Origin: Guyparkeria hydrothermalis
GTDB lineage: Bacteria; Pseudomonadota; Gammaproteobacteria; Halothiobacillales; Halothiobacillaceae
Direction: 5' to 3'
Assembly: GCF_023555385.1 (NCBI RefSeq)
Contig: NZ_JAJSED010000001.1
Coordinates: 558,001 to 622,000, forward strand
DNA: 64,000 nt
The translations under genes were made by a program, and so were the position numbers. This document shows, piece after piece, positions 13,327 through 20,747 of this stretch (positions are counted from its first letter, which is position 1; every line of letters begins with the position of its first letter). A model generated the notes under the pieces. That model did not search any database. It was not told where the DNA came from and worked only from the letters and a program-made list of their open reading frames with translations.

Positions 13327-14604
13327 ATGAAAACGCAACTCAAGATGACCCTGATCGCTTCGGCGGTCGCAGCAGTGGTCGCCAGCCCCGCGATGGCTGA
13401 GTCTTACGAGAAGACGGTAGACCTCCAGTGGAATCTGGGGATCGATGTGGACAAAGACATCGATGTCTCGAAGAGCCTGGAAGTGGACAAGGACATCGAC
13501 ATCGATAAGAACGTGGATGTCGAGAAGAATCTCACGATCAACAAGTCGATGAGCACGTCCGTGGACAACTTCCTGCGTGACATTGCCATCAACGCCCAGG
13601 CGGGCGCTGCCGCGATGGATCGGCAGTTCATTCACGCCAACCAGGTGAACAACAAGAAGCTCACCAACAACGCCAGCCTTGGTGACGAGGTCGGCAGTGG
13701 TGCCTCCGGCAACATCGGCATGAACGTCGCGGCCGGCGACACGAACATCCAGGACAACGCCGCCGCACTTGCAGCCGTTGATGCCGGGTTCGTGTTCGGC
13801 GAATCCGCAGCCGCCGTCGGTGTTCATCAGGCCAACCTGCTCAACACGACGTTCAACAGCGGCGTGATGAACAACGCCAGCATCGGTCAGAGCGCGTTTG
13901 CCAATGCCTCCGGCAACATCGGTGTGAACGTGGCGGCCGGTACCGGCAACGCGCAGAAGAACACCATGGCGGCTTCGGTCTCCACGGCACGCGTGGCCAA
14001 CGCCACCCTGGATAGCAGCCAGGAGTCGGTCGGCAACAACATCCGCAACGAGGGCCGCACCGAGCGTTACACCGAGCTGACCCGCGTGACACTCACGGGT
14101 AGCAGCCAGGGCGGTTACGTAGGCGCTGGCGCCGGAAGCTACTCGGGCGACACCGAGTCCACGATCACCGGTTCGCTGGACCAGATCGGCGATGTCTATC
14201 CGGACATCTGGACCGACGCTCCGCATCCGGGCGGTTCTGCTGACGGTCACTTCGACCTGGATACCGCAACCCAGGGCGGCTCAGACCTGAACGACGATGG
14301 TGGGGCACTCGCCTTTGGAACCAACGACATGACCTCCGAGGGCAGCGAAAGCGGTGACCTTGGCTTCCGTGAGCGCGGAAGCATCGGTCTTGAGACGGTC
14401 ATGAGCGGTCAGGTAGCCACTACCCGCTACGTCGTGGTCAACGCGAAGAACGATGCCTCCCTGCTGGGCAGCGCGTTCTCCGGCGCGGCCGGCAACATCG
14501 GCGTCAACGTCGCGGCCGGCACCGGCAATCTGCAGAGCAACAGCCTGTCGATGGCTGTGTCCTGCGTCACCTGCGCCGGTGGCAGCAACGGCGGCGAAGA
14601 ATAA
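13327..14604 (+). CDS. fapC: FapC-like major functional amyloid subunit
   Basis: This 425-residue secreted protein (signal peptide 1-24, cleavage AMA|ES) is the probable main fibre subunit. Three near-identical repeats sit at about 114-151, 182-219 and 375-412, each containing NNAS(L/I)G...GN(I)G(V/M)NVAAG..N.Q.N. Linker 1 is short (about 30 aa) and linker 2 long and acidic/Gly-rich (about 155 aa), the same short-long spacing as Pseudomonas FapC. A C-terminal CxxC (SCVTC, Cys413 and Cys416) is also a FapC hallmark. Unusual for the family is a run of six tandem hexads at residues 39-74. AGAAGGTAG precedes the ATG. Confidence 0.87.
   Translation: MKTQLKMTLIASAVAAVVASPAMAESYEKTVDLQWNLGIDVDKDIDVSKSLEVDKDIDIDKNVDVEKNLTINKSMSTSVDNFLRDIAINAQAGAAAMDRQFIHANQVNNKKLTNNASLGDEVGSGASGNIGMNVAAGDTNIQDNAAALAAVDAGFVFGESAAAVGVHQANLLNTTFNSGVMNNASIGQSAFANASGNIGVNVAAGTGNAQKNTMAASVSTARVANATLDSSQESVGNNIRNEGRTERYTELTRVTLTGSSQGGYVGAGAGSYSGDTESTITGSLDQIGDVYPDIWTDAPHPGGSADGHFDLDTATQGGSDLNDDGGALAFGTNDMTSEGSESGDLGFRERGSIGLETVMSGQVATTRYVVVNAKNDASLLGSAFSGAAGNIGVNVAAGTGNLQSNSLSMAVSCVTCAGGSNGGEE
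13441..13548 (+). repeat. Six tandem hexapeptide repeats in the FapC-like protein
   Basis: Residues 39-74 of the amyloid subunit form six consecutive 6-residue units of pattern (I/L/V)-(D/E/T)-(V/I)-(D/S/E/N)-K-(D/S/N), for example IDVDKD, LEVDKD and VDVEKN. Hydrophobic residues alternate with charged ones, and every fifth residue is Lys. The block sits between the signal peptide and the first amyloid repeat. Confidence 0.85.
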
Positions 14605-14623
14605 CCCGATCTAAGGATCGGTC

Positions 14624-14650
14624 GACGAGGCGGTTCGCCGCCTCGTCTTT
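14624..14650 (+). promoter_or_regulatory. UUCG-capped hairpin between fapC and fapD
   Basis: GACGAGGCGG - TTCG - CCGCCTCGTC is a perfect 10-bp stem with the very stable cUUCGg tetraloop. It starts 19 nt after the fapC stop and is followed by TTT. The short T-run makes it a likely 3'-end stabiliser or partial terminator that would raise fapC mRNA above fapDEF rather than stop transcription fully. Confidence 0.7.
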
Positions 14651-14718
14651 CCAGGTGGCGTGGACGGCAACCCCGCGTCACCCGGAAAGACGATCAACGT
14701 CGACAGGAGGAAGAGCCC

Positions 14719-15462
14719 GTGAAACCGGCTGGCATCAAGCACATCGGGACGAAAGGCAAACGGCGGACCACCCTGGTGGCCGGTCTCGTTGCCGGGCTGG
14801 GGCTGGTCTGGAGCGTCAACGGGGCAGCGGCCAACGTGCGTTTTGCCGGGGTGCTGCCTCATGGGCAGATCATCGACAAGCCGGTGGAGAGCATGCTCGA
14901 ACATCGCTACCGCAACGTCGTTCGCCAGCAGTTCGATTTCTCCTGCGGAGCGGCGGCTCTGGCGACCCTGTTGCGCTATGCCTACGGCCTGCGCCTCGAC
15001 GAGGCAACCGTGCTTGCCGGCATGTGGGGTGTATCGGATCCGGATCTTGTGCGCACCCGCGGCTTTTCCCTGCTCGAGATGAAGCATTACCTGGCTCGCC
15101 TGGGGTATCGCGGGCGTGGCTACGAAATCGATTTGACACGGCTTGGCCGCATCAACGTGCCGACCATCGTGTTGATGGACATCAACGGTTATCAGCACTT
15201 CGTGGTGCTCAAGACCGTTGGCGACGGCTACGTGCACGTGGCCGACCCCGCACTGGGGAATCGCCGCTACCCGGTCGAGGAATTCATCGAGAGCTGGCCG
15301 TCGCGGACCGTGTTCGCCGTGATCGGTCCCGGCTTCGACAGGCGGACGGTATTGCTCGACGACACGGATATTCCCAGCAGCAGAGAACTTCATCGGCGGT
15401 CGGGTGAGGTGCCCACGGCCGAGTTGTTGGACTTCGGATTCAAGCACGCCGATCTCTTCTGA
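14719..15462 (+). CDS. fapD: FapD-like C39-family cysteine peptidase
   Basis: This 247-residue protein starts at GTG with AGGAGGAAGAG upstream and has an N-terminal hydrophobic signal or anchor (19-38). The body is a C39 (bacteriocin-processing type) peptidase: QQFDFSCGAAA gives oxyanion Gln70 or Gln71 and nucleophile Cys76, YQHFVVLK gives His160, and ADPALG gives Asp176, so the catalytic triad is intact. FapD of Pseudomonas is a periplasmic C39-type protease required for fibre export. It follows the fapC-like gene and lies 24 nt before the fapE-like gene. Confidence 0.88.
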   Translation: MKPAGIKHIGTKGKRRTTLVAGLVAGLGLVWSVNGAAANVRFAGVLPHGQIIDKPVESMLEHRYRNVVRQQFDFSCGAAALATLLRYAYGLRLDEATVLAGMWGVSDPDLVRTRGFSLLEMKHYLARLGYRGRGYEIDLTRLGRINVPTIVLMDINGYQHFVVLKTVGDGYVHVADPALGNRRYPVEEFIESWPSRTVFAVIGPGFDRRTVLLDDTDIPSSRELHRRSGEVPTAELLDFGFKHADLF

Positions 15463-15486
15463 TCGACGGGTATCGAGGACAACGCC

Positions 15487-16284
15487 ATGAAACGTCAATT
15501 CAATGTCTTTGAAAGCGAGCCCAAGGATCCCGGATTCCCAATCCGCGTGCTGGTGGTCGGCGGGGTCGCGGTGGGACTGGCCTGCGGGCTGCTCCTGTTC
15601 AGCAGTGCCGTTGGCGCGGCCAATCCGGCGATCGTCGCCCTGACCGATCCGGAGCTCTCCCAGATGCGGGGACGCTATGTGGTCGGCGACAACCGCGTGA
15701 TGTATTTCGGTGTCGAGATGGTCTCCCATTGGCAGGCAACCGGCGGAACGCTATCCGCCGGCCTGACCGTGGGGATCGACCGCAGCCGGTCGCTGCCGAC
15801 CGTGACCTTCGAGCCCACCGTGGCGATCGAGGGCACGCCCTCGGTTACTCAGAACGGCGAGCACGAGGTGATCGGCTCGATGCCGACCGAATCGCACGGC
15901 GTGCGCCAACAGATCCAGGTGGCCGGAACCGATAACCGGGCAACCAACTCGTTCGATGTCCGCATCGAGCCCGATGTAGGAGGCCATGCGGGTGGCGAGG
16001 GCAGTTATCGCGTTCAGGTCAGTCAGAACGGCGCGGTAGTCGCCTCGGGGCTGACCGGCGAGGGTCACCAGGCGGGCGTCAGCATGCGGCTGGGCAACTC
16101 GCAGGTCTTCCAGGGGTTCCAGGCGGGCGCGGCGACCCAGCTCATCCAGCTGGCTGGCAGCCATCAGGCGATCACCAACCAGTTGCGGCTGATGGTGGGC
16201 ATCGATCCCACCGCCATGAGCGATCGCGAGCGTCTGCAGCGACAGGTGGGCCAGTGCCTGGCCTCCCTGCGCGGGGGAATCTGA
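15487..16284 (+). CDS. fapE: FapE-like secreted protein
   Basis: This 265-residue protein has an N-terminal hydrophobic segment (about 20-42, FPIRVLVVGGVAVGLACGLLLF) ending in VGAANPA. The mature part opens with LTDPELSQMRGRYVVGDNR and continues with beta-rich, Gln/Asn-containing sequence (QNGEHEVIG, VAGTDNRATNSFDVRI). It is the fifth gene, between the C39 peptidase and the pore, exactly where fapE lies in Pseudomonas. FapE is an extracellular component found in small amounts in purified fibrils. No catalytic motif is visible. The assignment rests on position and on general resemblance of the SQMRGRYV opening. Confidence 0.72.
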   Translation: MKRQFNVFESEPKDPGFPIRVLVVGGVAVGLACGLLLFSSAVGAANPAIVALTDPELSQMRGRYVVGDNRVMYFGVEMVSHWQATGGTLSAGLTVGIDRSRSLPTVTFEPTVAIEGTPSVTQNGEHEVIGSMPTESHGVRQQIQVAGTDNRATNSFDVRIEPDVGGHAGGEGSYRVQVSQNGAVVASGLTGEGHQAGVSMRLGNSQVFQGFQAGAATQLIQLAGSHQAITNQLRLMVGIDPTAMSDRERLQRQVGQCLASLRGGI

Positions 16285-16352
16285 TCGGGCATCACCGGAT
16301 GGAGCGGTGGTCTCGAACGGCAATCACGGGGTGAAACCCAAGGAGTGTGACC

Positions 16353-17681
16353 ATGGATGATCGCGTGAGGGAAGTGAGCGGGCGAGGGGCAGCAGTTCCT
16401 GTCGGTCTCTCGATACTCGCACTGGGGCTGACGATGGGGTTGTCACCGGCCGCACTTGCGGCAAACGAGGCCGACAACGTTCAGCAGATGCGTGAAGAGC
16501 TGGAATCCCTGAAACAGCGTTACGTCAACGAGGTACGACGACTTCGTGAGCTGGATGCGCGGTTGATGGCCGTCCAGACCCGGCTCTCGGAAGCGGGTGT
16601 GGAGCCGGAAGGCGATTTGCAACCCGACATGCCGATCGGTGCCGCGGCAGCCGCCGAAGGGGATACGGCCACGGCGCCCACCGAAGAGGACAAGCGGCAG
16701 GCGACCCGGCGCAGCGTCGACGACTTCCTGCAGCAGGAGCACGTCGCCTTCGATCGACCGCTGGTCGTCGAGGCCGGATTCGAGTACAGCCGGTACGACC
16801 GGACGCAACTCACGCTCAACGGCTTCCTTGCGCTGGATGCGATCTTCCTCGGCAATATCGCGGTCGACAATGTCGCCAGTGACACCTTCAAGTACACCCT
16901 GGCGGCACGCTACGGCCTGACCCCGCGCTGGAACGTCGGCGTCTCCGCACCATTCATCCAGCGTTACACGACCTACCAGAAAGGCGGTGCCGGCGGATCG
17001 GCGGCCGCGTTCGCCGAAGTGGATCAGAGCAGTGACATCGCGCTTGGCGACACCACCTTCAACCTCAGTTATCGGCTGTTGCCCGAAACGGTGAACCGGC
17101 CCGATGTGGTGCTGACCGGCAGCGTGATCGCTCCGACCGGGCAAGAGCCGTACGGGATCGACTGGCGCGTGATCGAGACCGGCGAGGATGCCGAGGGCAA
17201 CGCCTTCGTGCGGTTCGCCATTCCCGAGGAGCAGGCCACCGGTAATGGCCTGTGGGGCGTCGGCGCGTCCGTCTCGGCGGTCAAGACACTCGATCCGGCC
17301 CTGCTGTTCGCCAATTTGGGCTACACGCACTACCTGTCGCGCAGTTTCGACGACCTGAACAACGATCCGGATACCGTCAATCCGGGCGATGTCGAGCTGG
17401 GCGACTCCTGGACGGTGGGGTTGGGGCTGGCCTTCGCGCTCAACGACAAGGCAAGCCTGTCCATGTCCTACTCGCAGCAGATAAACGGCCAGGCCCGGAC
17501 TCGTTACGACGGGGAGGATTGGGTCGATCTCATTGGCAGCGATGCCAATTCGGCCACCCTCAACCTGGGACTGACGTACGCGCTCGGGCCGAAAACGACG
17601 CTGGTCACCAGCCTGGGCGTCGGCCTGACACCGGATGCCCCGGATTTCACCCTTGGAGTGCGCATTCCCTACGCACTCTGA
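16353..17681 (+). CDS. fapF: FapF-like outer-membrane pore with periplasmic coiled coil
   Basis: This 442-residue protein has a signal peptide (cleavage near ALA|AN), then a heptad-rich coiled coil of about 45 residues (VQQMREELESLKQRYVNEV...LRELDARLMAVQTRL). An acidic linker and a long amphipathic beta region ending in FTLGVRIPYAL follow. This is the architecture of FapF, the trimeric beta-barrel that secretes Fap subunits and is gated from the periplasm by its coiled coil. The ATG at 16353 has AGGAG 7 nt upstream; an in-frame GTG at 16347 is worse placed. It is the last gene before a strong terminator. Confidence 0.87.
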   Translation: MDDRVREVSGRGAAVPVGLSILALGLTMGLSPAALAANEADNVQQMREELESLKQRYVNEVRRLRELDARLMAVQTRLSEAGVEPEGDLQPDMPIGAAAAAEGDTATAPTEEDKRQATRRSVDDFLQQEHVAFDRPLVVEAGFEYSRYDRTQLTLNGFLALDAIFLGNIAVDNVASDTFKYTLAARYGLTPRWNVGVSAPFIQRYTTYQKGGAGGSAAAFAEVDQSSDIALGDTTFNLSYRLLPETVNRPDVVLTGSVIAPTGQEPYGIDWRVIETGEDAEGNAFVRFAIPEEQATGNGLWGVGASVSAVKTLDPALLFANLGYTHYLSRSFDDLNNDPDTVNPGDVELGDSWTVGLGLAFALNDKASLSMSYSQQINGQARTRYDGEDWVDLIGSDANSATLNLGLTYALGPKTTLVTSLGVGLTPDAPDFTLGVRIPYAL

Positions 17682-17704
17682 TTCCACCGGTTTTCCTGCG
17701 GTGT

Positions 17705-17741
17705 TCCCCGGTGTCGATTCAATCGGCCCCGGGGATTTTTT
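17705..17741 (+). terminator. Rho-independent terminator of the fap operon
   Basis: TCCCCGG pairs with CCGGGGA (17705-17711 with 17729-17735), and an inner CGATT/AATCG stem lies between. Six T residues follow (17736-17741). It starts 23 nt after the fapF stop. Confidence 0.88.
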
Positions 17742-17773
17742 ATTTGGGCGGGGCCGATGATGGCCATGTCGCG

Positions 17774-17808
17774 GTGTGGGTGGGTATAGTCCACTTTCTG
17801 CCCCACAC
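17774..17808. promoter_or_regulatory. Inverted repeat in the leader of the LysR gene
   Basis: GTGTGGG (17774-17780) and CCCACAC (17802-17808) form a 7-bp inverted repeat with a 21-bp spacer that contains a TATAGT -10-like element. It ends 12 nt before the LysR start. LysR regulators often bind dyads over their own promoter, so autoregulation is likely. Confidence 0.4.
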
Positions 17809-17820
17809 GGATCTCGAACG

Positions 17821-18708
17821 ATGGATGACTTCCGCACCTGGCACTGGCTGGAAACGGTGATCGAGCTGGGCGGGCTCAAACCGGCGTCTGAACGCCTGCA
17901 CCGTACCCCGTCGACCATCAGCCACGCCATCAAGCAGCTCGAGCGCCGCATCGGGGTCACGCTGGTCGAGACCCGCGCGCGGCGTATCCGACTGACCGAG
18001 GCCGGCTCCATCCTGCTCGAACACATGCGCCCGCTGATCAGGGAGCTCGAGGGCGTGCAGGGGGTCATCGATCAGTTTCGCGCCACCGGTGCCTCGGTCC
18101 TTCGCCTGGCGGTGGATCAGGTGTTCCCTCACGAACAGCTCATCAAGGCGATGGAACGGTTTTCACAGGATTATCCGCATACTCGCCTCGAGTTGTTCGA
18201 GACGGTGCTGGGCGGCGGCCCGGCAATGTTCCGCGAGGGGGAGGTGGGGATCTATCTCGGGCTTGAGCCGGTGGGTGATCACACTGGGGTGCAGCTTGGC
18301 CGGGTGCGGTTCGTTCCTTGCGCCGGCCCGAGGCATCCCTTGGTCGAACAGGCCGAATCCAAATCATCCGGACAGCTGCTGGCCGACGGTCAGCTACGCC
18401 AATATCGCCAGATCGTCCTGCGCGACTCGCACCCGGAACGGGGCGCCAATGCCGGCTGGCTGGGCGCGGCCCAGCGAGTCACCGTGGATCACATGCACAC
18501 GGCCGTGGAGCTGATGCGTTCCGGCTTGGGATTCGGCTGGCTGCCCGAGCATCAGGTGCGCGACGAGCCGGACCTGCGTGTGCTGCCGGTCAACGAAGGA
18601 CTCTGTCCCGAGGCGGCTGTCATGCTTTATCGCCAGCGCGACTTACAGGCCAGCCCAGCCCACCAGTGCATGATGGAGGCGTTCGTGGAAGCCTGTCGGG
18701 ACGACTAG
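17821..18708 (+). CDS. LysR-family transcriptional regulator
   Basis: This 295-residue protein has the LysR winged helix-turn-helix at residues 1-60 (FRTWHWLETVIELGGLKPASERLHRTPSTISHAIKQLERRIG) and a C-terminal effector-binding domain. The scaffold resembles the AllS/YbeF-type subgroup, but no ligand can be inferred. It starts at the ATG at 17821, just downstream of a dyad that may be its own operator. It is monocistronic, between the fap terminator and the convergent suf operon (16 nt to the sufE stop). Its target is unknown; neither neighbour is divergently arranged from it. Confidence 0.88.
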   Translation: MDDFRTWHWLETVIELGGLKPASERLHRTPSTISHAIKQLERRIGVTLVETRARRIRLTEAGSILLEHMRPLIRELEGVQGVIDQFRATGASVLRLAVDQVFPHEQLIKAMERFSQDYPHTRLELFETVLGGGPAMFREGEVGIYLGLEPVGDHTGVQLGRVRFVPCAGPRHPLVEQAESKSSGQLLADGQLRQYRQIVLRDSHPERGANAGWLGAAQRVTVDHMHTAVELMRSGLGFGWLPEHQVRDEPDLRVLPVNEGLCPEAAVMLYRQRDLQASPAHQCMMEAFVEACRDD

Positions 18709-18724
18709 GGAAAAAAGAGGGGGA

Positions 18725-19153
18725 TCAGGCTGCCCGTTCGGCAGCCAGTCCGCGGATCTTCTCGATCATGTTGGAGAGCCCTGTCGCTCGGTTCGCCGAC
18801 AGGTGGGCCGACAGCCCCAGATCGTCGATAAACCCGCTGTCGGTCGCCAGGATCTCCTCGGCACTACGATCGGAATAAACGCGGAAGAGCAGGGCGATGA
18901 GCCCGTTGACGATCATGGCGTCGCTGGTGCCGATCAGCTTGAGCTGATCACCGTCCCACTCATAGTCGAACCACACCTGGGATTGGCAGCCGTGGAACTT
19001 GTGGGCCTCGTCCTGCTTCTCCGGTGGAAAGGTGGGCATTTGCTTGCCCATGTCCATGATGTACTGATAGCGCTCGGTCCAGTCGCCGAGGAAGGCGAAC
19101 TCGTCCTTCAGGGCATTGATCTCGGCGTCGATGCTGGGCGCTTTGTCGGTCAT
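18725..19153 (-). CDS. sufE: Sulfur-acceptor protein SufE
   Basis: SufE takes the persulfide from cysteine desulfurase SufS and passes it to the SufBCD scaffold. The 142-residue protein has the family signature HKFHGCQSQVW with acceptor Cys56 and the RVYSDRSAEEIL helix. Its length is normal. It is the last gene of the minus-strand suf operon, 38 nt after sufA, and converges with the LysR gene. Confidence 0.94.
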   Translation of the reverse strand: MTDKAPSIDAEINALKDEFAFLGDWTERYQYIMDMGKQMPTFPPEKQDEAHKFHGCQSQVWFDYEWDGDQLKLIGTSDAMIVNGLIALLFRVYSDRSAEEILATDSGFIDDLGLSAHLSANRATGLSNMIEKIRGLAAERAA

Positions 19154-19191
19154 GGATCTCCTCCGGAATGCATGGCAGGGGCGCGGTGGGC

Positions 19192-19638
19192 TTAGGCCTC
19201 TTCGCGCACGGTGAAACTCTCGCCGCAGCCGCAGCTGTCCTCGACGTTGGGATTGTCGACGTGAAGCATGCGGGTGAGGCCTTCGACCACGTAGTCGAGT
19301 GTCGAGCCGCGCAGTGCGTTAAAGCTCTCCTCGTCGGTGATCACCGCGATGCCGTCGCCGCAGTCGAACCACAGGTCGTCGTCTTCGACCGAGCGGGCAA
19401 CGTCCATCACGTAGGCGAACCCGGAGCAGCCGGACTTTTTGATGCCCAGCCGCAGACCGAGCGCGCCCTCGTCGCCCTCGAATGCCTTGGTCAGATGCCG
19501 GCGGGCGGCCTCGGTGGCCGACAGGCGCTGCTCGGCCGGCAGGGCGGTGGCGCGTGCGCGAGCGGCCTCGATACGGGCCGGATCAACGGGCGCGGTGGTC
19601 TCGTTTGCCGGTTGGGCGCTGTGTACCTCGGCGGTCAT
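19192..19638 (-). CDS. sufA: A-type iron-sulfur carrier SufA
   Basis: This 148-residue A-type carrier receives Fe-S clusters from SufBCD and delivers them to apoproteins. The three ligand cysteines are present: one in KKSGCSGFAYVMD and two in DSCGCGESF near the C-terminus. An N-terminal extension of about 40 Ala/Pro-rich residues before the domain is longer than in E. coli SufA (122 aa) and looks unstructured. It lies between the Rieske gene and sufE in the suf operon. Confidence 0.92.
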   Translation of the reverse strand: MTAEVHSAQPANETTAPVDPARIEAARARATALPAEQRLSATEAARRHLTKAFEGDEGALGLRLGIKKSGCSGFAYVMDVARSVEDDDLWFDCGDGIAVITDEESFNALRGSTLDYVVEGLTRMLHVDNPNVEDSCGCGESFTVREEA

Positions 19639-19658
19639 GAGCCTTCCTCCAGCTGGTT

Positions 19659-20012
19659 TCAGCTCGCCTCGCGGGGCGTGCTGGCAACGTAAATGGTGTC
19701 GTTTTCGACACGGACATCGTAGCAGTCGATCGGTTCGTAGGCCGGGGCCGACAGCGGTTCACCGTCACGCAGGCAGAACTCGGCGTTATGCCAGGGGCAG
19801 GTGATGATGTCGCCGTCCAGCGGTCCTTCCGAAATCGGCAGTTCCTGGTGACTGCATTCGTCGACCACCGCGAGAATCACGCCATCGGCATTGACCACCA
19901 GAATGTCCACGTCCGGCCCTTCGACCACACGGCGTTCGCCGGGGGCCAGTTCGCGCTGTTCGCAGACGCGGATCCAGTTATCGTCGATCGGCTGATTGGC
20001 GGTGTCGGTCAT
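19659..20012 (-). CDS. Small Rieske [2Fe-2S] ferredoxin-type protein in suf operon
   Basis: This 117-residue protein is essentially one Rieske domain. The cluster ligands are seen as CSHQEL (CxH) and CPWHNAEF (CxxH), separated by the usual short loop. It has no signal peptide and would be a soluble cytoplasmic electron carrier. The ATG at 20012 was chosen because the frame upstream enters a non-coding GC-rich repeat-like segment. Rieske proteins often occur in SUF operons of actinobacteria and some gammaproteobacteria, where they may supply electrons for cluster assembly; that role is inference. Confidence 0.88.
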   Translation of the reverse strand: MTDTANQPIDDNWIRVCEQRELAPGERRVVEGPDVDILVVNADGVILAVVDECSHQELPISEGPLDGDIITCPWHNAEFCLRDGEPLSAPAYEPIDCYDVRVENDTIYVASTPREAS

Positions 20013-20036
20013 GCGTAATCTCGTCGTCAGTTCGAA

Positions 20037-20178
20037 TAATGATTGGGGTATGAAGACCTCAAGAACCGTAGCGAGCCGCCCGAGTGCAAGGAGCCGCACA
20101 GCGAGCGACGAGACATATCAACCCGATAGGCGAGGAGCGAGTGAGCACGCGACGCGGCAATCGGGTGGCGCAGTAGGT
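20037..20178. other. GC-rich segment with phased GAGCGA-type motifs, possible dispersed repeat
   Basis: Between sufT and the Rieske gene lie about 140 bp with repeated GCGAG/GACGAG words (TAGCGAGCC, CAGCGAGCGACGAGAC, GGCGAGGAGCGAG) and a flanking ACCCGAT/ATCGGGT inverted repeat. It encodes nothing recognisable. The composition resembles small dispersed intergenic repeats, but copy number cannot be judged from one window. Confidence 0.35.
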
Positions 20179-20181
20179 TCA

Positions 20182-20727
20182 TCAGAACATGCCCGTGGCG
20201 AGCTGAGCCTCCTCGGACATCATCTCCTTGCTCCACGGCGGATCGAAGACCAGCTCCACGGCGGCTTCCTCGATGGTCGGGATCTCCATGATGCGTTGGT
20301 GGGCATCGGAGGCGATCACCCCGCCCATGCCGCAGCCGGGTGCGGTGAGTGTCATGTCGACCTCGACACGCCGTCCGGCAACCGGCAACGACTCGACCTT
20401 GACCTTGTAGACCAGGCCGAGATCGACGATGTTGATCGGGATCTCGGGGTCGAACACGCCGCGCAGCTGATCCCAGACCATCTTCTCGACCTCCTCGTCG
20501 GAGGCGTTTTCCGGCAGTTCGGGCTGCGGGGGCGGCTCCTTGCCCAGCGCGTCGGCATCCTTCCCCTCGACGCGCAGCAGATGGCCGCGTGCCTTGATGG
20601 TGAAGCTGCCGCCCAGGGCCTGCATCAGCTCGACGGGGGTGTCCTTGGAGGCGAGCACCTTCTGCCCTGAGGGCACCATGGTGCAGACCACGTCGCGGCT
20701 CAGTCGAATGCGTTCCATCGGTTCCAC
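20182..20727 (-). CDS. sufT: Fe-S maturation protein SufT (DUF59/MIP18 domain)
   Basis: SufT proteins act as auxiliary Fe-S maturation factors. The 181-residue protein has a short N-terminal domain (ERIRLSRDVVCTMVPSGQKV...) and a DUF59/MIP18 domain from about residue 75 (VWDQLRGVFDPEIPINIVDLGLVYKV). The conserved TLTAPGCGMGG Cys and the FDPPWSKEMMSEEA tail are present. GTG at 20727 is preferred because GGGAG lies 8 nt upstream; the ATG at 20718 is too far from it. It is 20 nt downstream of sufS. A much longer frame extending to 21099 overlaps sufS and was not used. Confidence 0.9.
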   Translation of the reverse strand: MEPMERIRLSRDVVCTMVPSGQKVLASKDTPVELMQALGGSFTIKARGHLLRVEGKDADALGKEPPPQPELPENASDEEVEKMVWDQLRGVFDPEIPINIVDLGLVYKVKVESLPVAGRRVEVDMTLTAPGCGMGGVIASDAHQRIMEIPTIEEAAVELVFDPPWSKEMMSEEAQLATGMF

Positions 20728-20747
20728 GGTTCGTTCTCCCGGCTTGG

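Noticed and set aside
12616-14250. A 544-residue open frame on the minus strand across the amyloid genes
   Set aside because: The plus strand has signal peptides, ribosome sites and three-fold repeats; the antisense frame shows only the reversed repeats.
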